Origin: Marinobacter sp. NP-4(2019)
Lineage (GTDB): Bacteria; Pseudomonadota; Gammaproteobacteria; Pseudomonadales; Oleiphilaceae
Reading direction: 5' to 3'
DNA length: 31,324 nt
NCBI RefSeq assembly: GCF_003994855.1
Contig: NZ_CP034144.1
Coordinates: 1 to 31,324, forward strand
The notes under the pieces: model-generated
The model's input: the letters and a program-made list of their open reading frames with translations, nothing else
The model's database searches: none
What the model was told of the DNA's origin: nothing
Part shown: positions 1 through 6,230 of the stretch, piece after piece
Layout of the letters: every line of letters begins with the position of its first letter
Numbering within the stretch: the stretch's first letter is position 1
Position numbers and translations under genes: made by a program

Positions 1-124
1 CTCGCTTCGCAAAAACGCCGACTGGATGCGCCATTCTATTTCTGAAGAGGAGCTACGCGCTCACCAGTTTCCCGATCGCGTGCCAACCCGCAAGAAACCC
101 GCCGACAAGCCCGACTATTGGTGA
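1..124 (+). CDS. NYN-domain protein, C-terminal end only (left-copy fragment)
   Basis: The window opens inside this gene. Only the last 40 codons are present, ending with the stop at 122-124. The complete gene is at 21445-22131, where it is described. The truncation is a window edge and not a biological event. Confidence 0.85.
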   Translation, partial: SLRKNADWMRHSISEEELRAHQFPDRVPTRKKPADKPDYW

Positions 125-362
125 TCGGGTGGGGGTAGGGCCGATAGTATATACTATGCGCTGTTGGTCCGATTACGCCTCACGACAGTCGATAACGGTC
201 AAAGCTGCCGCCGCGTTCTGCTCATCATTTAACGCACCTTTGCACCACTGTTGGTAGGTCAACGGCCCGAAATCACCGATAACCTGGCGATTATCGGCGT
301 TTGTGGCGTGCTGATCGTGAAAATGGTGTAAGCAGAACTAACCACCTGGTAGGAAACCTCTC
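125..362. other. Intergenic region with two inverted repeats (left copy)
   Basis: This gap holds a perfect 14-bp palindrome, ATAGTATATACTAT, at 144-157, and an inverted repeat with 7-bp arms CCGATAA/TTATCGG around an 8-base loop at 276-297. Both lie upstream of the plus-strand gene at 363, so they could be operators. No regulator can be assigned. The left copy lacks one T near 302 and one A near 343 relative to the right copy. Confidence 0.45.
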
Positions 363-698
363 ATGTCAGACACGCCAACCCCTCAGACAATCGCGAAGAA
401 CTGGTATCTGGTAACCGTACGGGATAAAAACGGTGAAGCGTTGGCCGATTTTTTCTGGGGAATCGTGGTGGAAGATCGGAAGAATCGCTTTAAGCCTGGT
501 GATTACGTGTGCTCAACGCTGATCGTCGAAACGCTGGGCGATTCCCTGTTCCGCACCCAAAATACCCTCTATGAAGGCTCAGGCGAGGGTGAACGGGTGT
601 CACTGGCCCTTCGCCACTTCAAGTGGCTGAGAGCTGGCCTCAGCCCTCCTGAAATTGAAGCTCTGGCTGCCAACAACCTGCAAATTGTCGGTCTTTGA
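363..698 (+). CDS. Small protein, possibly DUF6957-like (left copy)
   Basis: This is identical in translation to the gene at 22372-22707, where it is described. The reading frame is intact here, with ATG at 363 preceded by the purine-rich stretch TAGGAAA as a plausible ribosome-binding site. Confidence 0.7.
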   Translation: MSDTPTPQTIAKNWYLVTVRDKNGEALADFFWGIVVEDRKNRFKPGDYVCSTLIVETLGDSLFRTQNTLYEGSGEGERVSLALRHFKWLRAGLSPPEIEALAANNLQIVGL

Positions 699-794
699 CC
701 GAGGAGACTTTGTTTCGCTTTGAAAAGTGACAGAATAACAACAAAGCAGCGTCGGCGGCCTATTTGTGAAAATATAATCACTCCGAGGGCAAGC

Positions 795-1057
795 ATGGGC
801 GCAACCGGTACGACTCTGGGCAACATGATTCGCCAACGGCGTAAGAGTCTAAACATCAAAACGCAAAAAGAGCTGGCTATCAAAGCTCACGTTCACCGTG
901 AGCGAGTGAACCAGATTGAAAATGACAAATACACAGGCCGGCTGACGGATCTTGAGCGTGTGCTCGCGGTACTTGGGATGGAGCTTTCAGCAAAGGTTAT
1001 TGATCGGCCAACGCTCGAGACCATCCACTTGTATTCCCCGATGAAGACGAAGATTAA
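795..1057 (+). pseudogene. Xre-family regulator, frameshifted by a missing T (left copy)
   Basis: This is the same gene as 22805-23068. A T is missing near 1032, so the frame here runs on through the 36-bp repeats and encodes a spurious repetitive tail. The right copy ends naturally in an acidic DEDED-type C-terminus, so I regard the frameshift as a sequencing error and not gene decay. Confidence 0.8.
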
Positions 1058-1088
1058 CTTCTATCTCTCAAACAATCCCAGCACCTCG

Positions 1089-1229
1089 CAAGGTGTATCT
1101 CCACCTTGCACGGTGTACTCCAGCCAAGGTGTATCTCCACCTTGCACGGTGTACTCCAACCAAGGTGTATCTCCACCTTGCACGGCGCACTCCAACCAGG
1201 GTGTATCTCCACCTTGCACGGTGTATGAC
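1089..1229. repeat. Four 36-bp tandem repeats (left copy)
   Basis: This is the left copy of the array at 23100-23240. The same four units are present with the same 36-bp spacing. Confidence 0.9.
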
Positions 1230-1253
1230 TAAGCTAGTTTCATCAGAAAAATC

Positions 1254-1340
1254 AGTGTTATATGACTTATATTCGGCGTTGTTTTAGTGTTGTATTGGCG
1301 CTAAAATGATGTTGTTTTGGTGCTAAAAAGGTGCTTTATG
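1254..1340 (+). promoter_or_regulatory. 11-bp box array over the parA promoter (left copy)
   Basis: This is the left copy of the array at 23266-23353. One T is missing in its first unit near 1261, which breaks the 11-bp phase. The right copy keeps perfect phase and is taken as correct. Confidence 0.75.
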
Positions 1341-1974
1341 ATTCTTTTGATAGGAAATCAGAAAGGTGGGTGCGGGAAATCAACGACCGCAACGAATGTC
1401 GCGGCTGAGCTCGCTATCCGAGGCAAGGACGTTGTTCTGGTTGATGCGGACAGACAGGCCACTGCTGCGCGCTGGGCAGAAGACCGGAAGCGTTGAGCGG
1501 CGTTCCGGCGGTTCACTGCGTCCAGAAATACGACAACGTAAGAGAAACCTTGCTCGACCTGGATAAGCGTTACGGCTTTGTCGTCGTTGATGCAGCAGGA
1601 CGGGATTCCAGGGAATTGCGCACCGCAATGACGGCTGCAAATTTGCTGGTGGTGCCGTTCCGCCCTTCGCAGCCGGATCTGGACGTGTTACCCACACTTC
1701 AGGAAATCATCATCGGGGCACGAGACTTGAACCCTAAGCTCAAGGCATTTGGGGTACTCACGATGACACCTACCAACCCGAACGTGAGTGAGGCTGAAGA
1801 GGCGCGCCTCTACCTGAGCGATTACCCTGAGATTGCTCCGCTTCGCTCGGTGATCCGAGATCGGAAGTGTATCGAGATGCCGTCAGTGAAGGCTTGGGCG
1901 TCGTTGAAACCGACAACAGCAAGGCAAAAGCCGAGATTCAATTACTAGTAACGGAGATACTGAGCCATGGTTAA
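1338..1974 (+). pseudogene. parA: parA, frameshifted by two missing bases (left copy)
   Basis: This is the ParA-type ATPase gene that is intact at 23351-23989. An A is lost in an A-run near 1489, which breaks the frame, and another near 1866. Both are AAA to AA changes, typical of uncorrected long reads. The gene should not be read as a natural pseudogene. Confidence 0.85.
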
Positions 1975-2208
1975 ACGCCGCTCACCAGAAGCGACCTCGA
2001 CCGATGCCGATCGGATCGAGGCGTTCGCTAACCAGGCGGACGGAGGGGAGGCCATGAAAGCCGATCCCAACGCCCCACGCGATTACAAAAAAATCAACGT
2101 GCCATTCAATGAATACGAGTACGAGATTCTCGAAGAGGCGTCAGAAGAACAGGGAGATCGAAGTCGAACTTTCTTCGATGGGCAATGATTAAAGCTGCTA
2201 AAGAGTAA
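1967..2208 (+). pseudogene. RHH partner of ParA, frameshifted (left copy)
   Basis: This is the same gene as 23982-24224. One A is missing near 2146, which truncates the predicted product within the ribbon-helix-helix fold. The right copy reads through to a complete 80-residue protein. Confidence 0.8.
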
Positions 2209-2268
2209 AAAACACCAGATTCACCGGTATTCTTTTTATGACAGCTTCATTAGTAGAAAAAGTAATTT

Positions 2269-2334
2269 GGCGCTTTTTTGGTATTTTATTAGCATAATTT
2301 AAGCGCCTTTTTAGCACTGTATTAGCGTCATATT
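2269..2334. repeat. 11-bp box array downstream of par operon (left copy)
   Basis: This is the left copy of the array at 24285-24350, with the same sequence. It lies between the convergent ends of the RHH gene and the 164-residue gene. Confidence 0.8.
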
Positions 2335-2364
2335 TTATCAATTACTAATAGCGCTCTCCTAAAT

Positions 2365-2401
2365 AGTTGCCGCCAGTTTCACGGTGAAATTGGCGGCAAC
2401 T
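2365..2401. terminator. 37-bp near-perfect palindrome between convergent genes (left copy)
   Basis: It has 18-bp arms (AGTTGCCGCC ... GGCGGCAACT) with one mismatch around a single central base. It lies a few bases past the stop of the minus-strand gene that ends at 2410. There is no clear T-run, so it may be a bidirectional terminator or another cruciform-forming element. Confidence 0.5.
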
Positions 2402-2409
2402 GGTATCCG

Positions 2410-2904
2410 TCATTCATCTTCTTTCCGGATTTCCCAGAGCAGTGAGTTGTCCTCAGAAACGATCTTTTCGTCAATCATGGTCTTCGCTTCTCTGGCAAAG
2501 CGTAACTGGGCATTCATTGGAATCTCAGCCCACTCTACCCCGTTCGTCTCTTCGTAACGCTCCAAAATCTCCATGAACGCATTGAGCACCATTTCCGAAT
2601 ACACCAGGTGCGCGAAGTTCTCTTCCTCCCCTAAAAACCGTTTGCTTAGCATGTTCCGGAAAGCCAGCACGTATAGCCGCTGTTCTCGATCGAGTCGATT
2701 CCATGCTTCCTGAACCGTTCGATAACCGGTCAGAAGCTGGGGGTCACTCAAGACAAAACCATTCACAATGGTCTCAGTGGTTGAGCCGGTACCATACACC
2801 AACGCGGCCAAATGGGCTTTAACACGATAGTCGTTAAAATCGACGGCGCTCTCATGCCAGATAATCTGCATATCGAGATTCCACGCGAGATATTCAAAAG
2901 CCAT
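2410..2904 (-). CDS. Uncharacterised 164-residue protein
   Basis: I do not recognise a family. The product is a soluble, acidic, mostly helical protein with many aromatic residues, starting MAFEYLAWNLDMQ and ending in a charged EIRKEDE tail. There is no signal peptide and no membrane segment. It lies 81 bases downstream of the large lipoprotein gene on the same strand, but a hairpin at 2946-2969 separates the two, so it may be transcribed separately or by read-through. A repeat of the gene with the same translation is at 24426-24920. The frame is intact in both copies, which supports it as a real gene. Function is unknown. Confidence 0.75.
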   Translation of the reverse strand: MAFEYLAWNLDMQIIWHESAVDFNDYRVKAHLAALVYGTGSTTETIVNGFVLSDPQLLTGYRTVQEAWNRLDREQRLYVLAFRNMLSKRFLGEEENFAHLVYSEMVLNAFMEILERYEETNGVEWAEIPMNAQLRFAREAKTMIDEKIVSEDNSLLWEIRKEDE

Positions 2905-2945
2905 AACAATCCTTGAGGGTTAATATCGTTCGGGCGGCCTTTAAA

Positions 2946-2969
2946 CTGGGCACCCGCTAGGGTGCCCAG
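2946..2969 (-). terminator. Hairpin after the lipoprotein gene
   Basis: Perfect 10-bp arms CTGGGCACCC/GGGTGCCCAG enclose a 4-base loop. On the minus strand the hairpin is followed by TTTAAA, a weak U-tract. It lies 16 bases after the stop of the 490-residue lipoprotein, so an intrinsic terminator or attenuator is likely. Confidence 0.6.
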
Positions 2970-2985
2970 CGTTCAGGAATTGCCC

Positions 2986-4458
2986 TCAAAGCGGCAAGCG
3001 TACGACAGTATTGGGGTTAGTTCCCGAGGCGCACGCCAGAACACCAGGTTCGGCTTTGAGGTTCGTCAACAACCCCAGACAGTCGCTAACCACAGGCCCC
3101 TCAAGCAAGCGGGCAGACGCCGGATCTGACAAGGGAATAGCCAAGGTTCCTGAAAAGCGAGTGACGTTATCCGGATTCGCAAACCGCTGCAGAATGATCT
3201 CGGTCTCGCTCGCTGACGCTGGCTTCAGCTCCAGAGAGAACGCTTTTCGGGTGTGGGTCGCAATGAGTGTCTCTTCACCATCAAGGGTCACCACGGCCAG
3301 ACCTTCAATCAATCCAGGCTCGATAACCTGGGAAAAAGGATTTTGCGAGAATGTCACCACGGTTTCCGCTGTGACAGGCACTTGCTCGGCCGATCCAGCC
3401 GCCGCAACAACGTCACTGCTAGACAGTTTTTTGATCGTGATTGCGCCCGAATCGTTTGAGCTTTCGGCAAAGAAGATCGCTCCGCTTCCCGCATTCGTCG
3501 CCACGGCGGAGACAAACCCATCGCGATTCTCGTACAGAAGCTGAGCTTCGAATGGCTTCACATTGGCCCATATAGTGCCCGTCGTCTCTACGTAGCTGTC
3601 CTCAGCGCCATCCTCTGAAATGAAATACTGAAAATCGGGTTCGCCGCTCACCTGGATAGCTCGACTGGGGCCCGCGGCAATGAGCACGTTTTCACCCGTA
3701 TTCCGCTCAAGGCCATGGAAAGCCAGATCGGTACATCGCGTAAGCTCAAGGCCAGAAGGCTCGAGGCTAAAGCCGTCGATCGGAATATCCGCGCCGGATA
3801 TCTCAAGATCGAAGGAATTCCAATCCGTATCCAACCGACTGAGCGAGAAATTCACATGGGCGGGGCCGGTGTAAATTTTCCCATTCCGATCGGCGTTGAA
3901 GGGCGTTCTGTCACCGGTGCCCGTGCCCACAGAGAAGCGCTCGCCACCGCCAACGCACATGAAACTAATGGCACTGTTCGGATCGTCTACAAACAGCGGA
4001 TAGTCGAGCGTGGCGTCTATGCGAACGTTCGCGACAGCTTCATCTGGCATCGAGGCCGTAAATTCGTCGGTCGAAATTTGGGGGTCGGCACTGGTGTCCG
4101 CTGGATCCAAAACCCACGTTCTGGGCAGACTGCCCGACTCAGGGTCTGAAGCTTTCGCCAAGCCCTCGCTGACGCTGTTTGTATAGGCGTGCAGGGTGAA
4201 GCCGCCGAAGATGTGGATGCCTTCAATAACTTCCTGCTCAGACGTTTGGAAGCCTAAATCGGTCAGGAACGGCTGCACAGGCTCCGGCTCCGGCTCTGGT
4301 TCAGGTTGTGGTTCCGGCTCCGGCTCTGGTTGAGGCTCTGGGGTTTCGACCGGAGCTGACTGAGGTTCGGTAACGCTGAATCGGCTGTCGCCGCCGTTAC
4401 AACCGGCAAGACCAAAACCGGCAAGAACGGCAAGAATCACAAAAGTTTGATTGTTCAT
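2986..4458 (-). CDS. Large proline/glutamate-repeat lipoprotein
   Basis: The 490-residue product begins with a short signal sequence ending in the lipobox LAGC (Cys20), so it should be lipid-anchored after export. Residues about 40-62 are a PEP/PEPEP linker, a flexible stalk of the kind seen in envelope lipoproteins. The remainder is a Ser/Thr/Asp-rich, beta-looking region with no family I can name. It starts 20 bases after the OmpA-like gene and is probably cotranscribed with it, which suggests a joint role at the outer membrane such as surface exclusion, adhesion or wall anchoring. That role is inferred from context only. The lipoprotein assignment is solid and the function is unknown. A duplicate is at 25002-26474. 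Confidence 0.85.
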   Translation of the reverse strand: MNNQTFVILAVLAGFGLAGCNGGDSRFSVTEPQSAPVETPEPQPEPEPEPQPEPEPEPEPVQPFLTDLGFQTSEQEVIEGIHIFGGFTLHAYTNSVSEGLAKASDPESGSLPRTWVLDPADTSADPQISTDEFTASMPDEAVANVRIDATLDYPLFVDDPNSAISFMCVGGGERFSVGTGTGDRTPFNADRNGKIYTGPAHVNFSLSRLDTDWNSFDLEISGADIPIDGFSLEPSGLELTRCTDLAFHGLERNTGENVLIAAGPSRAIQVSGEPDFQYFISEDGAEDSYVETTGTIWANVKPFEAQLLYENRDGFVSAVATNAGSGAIFFAESSNDSGAITIKKLSSSDVVAAAGSAEQVPVTAETVVTFSQNPFSQVIEPGLIEGLAVVTLDGEETLIATHTRKAFSLELKPASASETEIILQRFANPDNVTRFSGTLAIPLSDPASARLLEGPVVSDCLGLLTNLKAEPGVLACASGTNPNTVVRLPL

Positions 4459-4478
4459 GGCTCTTTTACCTTTTTATC

Positions 4479-5507
4479 TCAAGATTGGCTGTCGTCGCGA
4501 AGCTTGATTTCGACGCGGCGGTTTTCGGAGCGGCCCTCTTTGGTCGCGTTGCTACTGACCGGTTTCGTTTCACCGAATCCTCTGGTGAGGATGGAATCCG
4601 GTGAAACGCCAAACTCATTCACCAGGACAGCTTCAACAGCCTTTGCACGGGCAAGACTTAGGCGCTGGTTGAAGGATGCGGGGCCACTGCTATCGGTGTG
4701 GCCTTCGATAATGATCGTTAGGTCAGGCTGCTCTGTGACGGCAGTGGCGAACTCGGAGAGCTGGCTTGTGTCTGCACCGGCGCCGATTGCCGCGCTGCCA
4801 GATGCGAACGGAAGGCTTTTCTCAGTCACCCTAAACTGAGCAATGATTTTTTCCGGTTTCGGCTCTGGCTCGGGTGCTGGCTCGACTTCTACCTTCGGAA
4901 CCACAACCGGATCGGGCTGGGTCACTACAGGGGTCGGAGCTGCTTTAGCGGTCGACTTCCCGCCGAACAATCGAGTGATCCCGGCGAATACGACGGTATC
5001 AGCGTAGGCATCTTCAACTTCAACGCGCCCTCGGACCCCTGTCGACACCATCCACGAATCACCGATCATGGCTTCGAAGCCCGCCTCGCCATAAACCGAT
5101 ACTTCAGTTTTGTCCTTGTTGAAGGTGGAGCTGTCGAAGTGGTGAAGATTGATGCCAGAACCCAGAAAAGGCCGAGCACCATAGAAATCAAGATTCTGGA
5201 CGTGATAGCGAGCGCCACTACCCAGCCGGTAAGCATCCACGTCTCCACCCAGATTCTTCGTTTCCAGAGAGCCATAACCGGCCTCGAGGCCCAGGGAAAT
5301 GCTCGGGGACAGGAATCGCCGACCGGCGACGCTGATTTCGGTGAAATCCTCCAGGTCATCAATCGCCCCGGAACCGGAATCACCCATAAAGTAATGGGAA
5401 AGATTGGTTTCTGCGCCGATCGAACCGGCGGTAGGAAAGGGGTTAGCGTTTGCTGAAATCGCCAGCATGGCGATCGAAACACTAATTATGAAACGGCTTA
5501 AATTCAT
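4479..5507 (-). CDS. OmpA-family outer membrane protein
   Basis: The 342-residue product has a signal peptide (cleavage predicted after SANA, residue 21). A glycine- and aromatic-rich segment to about residue 180 looks like a small OmpA-type beta-barrel. A PEPEPKPE linker follows at about residue 215. The C-terminal OmpA/MotB-like peptidoglycan-binding domain lies at about 230-335 and contains IEGHTDSSG, a LSLARA helix start and a final SENRRVEI motif. Known family members bridge the outer membrane and the peptidoglycan. It is the first gene of an operon with the lipoprotein, and its promoter region holds an array of 11-bp boxes shared with the par and coupling-protein operons. An OmpA-type porin is unusual plasmid cargo. 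The domain call is firm; its benefit to the plasmid is not known. A duplicate is at 26495-27523. Confidence 0.92.
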   Translation of the reverse strand: MNLSRFIISVSIAMLAISANANPFPTAGSIGAETNLSHYFMGDSGSGAIDDLEDFTEISVAGRRFLSPSISLGLEAGYGSLETKNLGGDVDAYRLGSGARYHVQNLDFYGARPFLGSGINLHHFDSSTFNKDKTEVSVYGEAGFEAMIGDSWMVSTGVRGRVEVEDAYADTVVFAGITRLFGGKSTAKAAPTPVVTQPDPVVVPKVEVEPAPEPEPKPEKIIAQFRVTEKSLPFASGSAAIGAGADTSQLSEFATAVTEQPDLTIIIEGHTDSSGPASFNQRLSLARAKAVEAVLVNEFGVSPDSILTRGFGETKPVSSNATKEGRSENRRVEIKLRDDSQS

Positions 5508-5544
5508 GGTTAATCCCTTCTTGGCTTGGTATCAAATTGGCGCT

Positions 5545-5620
5545 AACGCCAAACAACACCATATTAGCACCTTATTAGCACCAATCAAGCGCTAATTATA
5601 TGCTTTTTTGGTGCTATTTA
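5545..5620 (-). promoter_or_regulatory. 11-bp box array upstream of the ompA-like operon
   Basis: In-phase 11-base units of the form AGCACCTTATT run toward the ompA-like gene, and one unit of opposite orientation, GGTGCTATTTA, ends the series. On the coding (minus) strand the boxes read GGTGCTAATAA, the same motif as at the parA promoter. A slightly out-of-phase unit, AACGCC, starts the run, preceded by the small inverted repeat TTGGCG/CGCCAA. A repressor binding here would cover the promoter. The right copy is at 27561-27636. Confidence 0.75.
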
Positions 5621-5691
5621 GACGCAATGCGACTAGGGCGCTCCGGGAGCTATTGAGGGTTCTGTTATTTAGATGGAGAGAGGGGGGGGAG

Positions 5692-5726
5692 AAGAGCAGA
5701 GCCGGGCTTAGCCCGGCTCTGCTCTT
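5692..5726. terminator. Strong 16-bp-arm terminator hairpin
   Basis: Perfect arms AAGAGCAGAGCCGGGC/GCCCGGCTCTGCTCTT surround the loop TTA, with TTTT on the plus side. The hairpin abuts the stop codon of the minus-strand gene at 5727 and should terminate that transcript before the ompA-like promoter. Confidence 0.8.
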
Positions 5727-6095
5727 TTACCAAGTGTGGACAGGCTGCTCCCACACTGGAACTTTGTGGTCGTTGTTCAATAAGAGATTTCTAACTTCCT
5801 GGTATAAAATTGTCTCTTTCAGCGTCTCTTCATAAGCGTCTTTGTTACCACAGAAGCCGTAACGGATAAGTATATCTTGAAGACGGCACTGATCTTCCAG
5901 GAGAGGACTGAACTCGGTTTCTATGTCGCTGCAATGAAGGGTTACACCGGCGCGTTTCAGAACTCCTTCCATCCGCCTCGTCATCTCCCATTGAGCCGAA
6001 ACGATCTCTTTAGACGGAAAAATACAAGTGACCTCTTCGAGCCACGCAGAAAATTTGTCGAAACCACTATCATCAAAAAAATTTTCACGGTTCAT
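5727..6095 (-). CDS. Uncharacterised 122-residue protein under a paired TTACATGTAA operator
   Basis: No family is recognised. The product is acidic, soluble and mostly helical, with several cysteines and tryptophans, and lacks a signal peptide. AGGA nine bases before the ATG is a fair ribosome-binding site. It is a single-gene transcription unit: a well-formed promoter overlapped by two palindromes lies upstream (6152-6188), and a strong hairpin follows the stop directly. The same promoter design occurs before the unrelated gene at 13901-14206, so the two are probably controlled by one regulator. A duplicate is at 27743-28111. Function is unknown. Confidence 0.75.
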   Translation of the reverse strand: MNRENFFDDSGFDKFSAWLEEVTCIFPSKEIVSAQWEMTRRMEGVLKRAGVTLHCSDIETEFSPLLEDQCRLQDILIRYGFCGNKDAYEETLKETILYQEVRNLLLNNDHKVPVWEQPVHTW

Positions 6096-6151
6096 TTTTG
6101 CAGTTCCTACTGTAGTTTCAGTTGCTAGATAAAAGCCTGCCCAACCAAGCC

Positions 6152-6188
6152 TTACATGTAAGTATGCGCCGAAAAATATTACATGTAA
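6152..6188 (-). promoter_or_regulatory. Promoter flanked by two TTACATGTAA palindromes
   Basis: The palindrome TTACATGTAA occurs at 6152-6161 and 6179-6188, 27 bases apart. On the minus strand a -35 TTTACA (6189-6184) overlaps one palindrome. After a 17-base spacer comes a -10 CATACT (6166-6161) that abuts the other. A dimeric repressor at both sites would block the polymerase. The arrangement is the same, with the same 27-base spacing, at 14234-14270. Confidence 0.75.
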
Positions 6189-6230
6189 AGGTCGGTTGAC
6201 TGAAACTTGTCAGAACAATTAGGCTCAAGC

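Noticed and set aside
720..1232. A 170-residue protein joining the Xre domain to four repeats of a QGVSPPCTVYS-like segment
   Set aside because: It arises from a missing T in the left copy that shifts the frame into the 36-bp DNA repeats. The right copy ends cleanly at 87 residues.
1338..2208. Natural pseudogenes of parA and its partner
   Set aside because: Every break is a one-base loss in a short homopolymer and is absent from the second copy of the same locus.
3011..4149. Long plus-strand frames opposite the lipoprotein gene
   Set aside because: They are shadows of the minus-strand gene, which has a signal peptide and lipobox, a ribosome-binding site and operon context.
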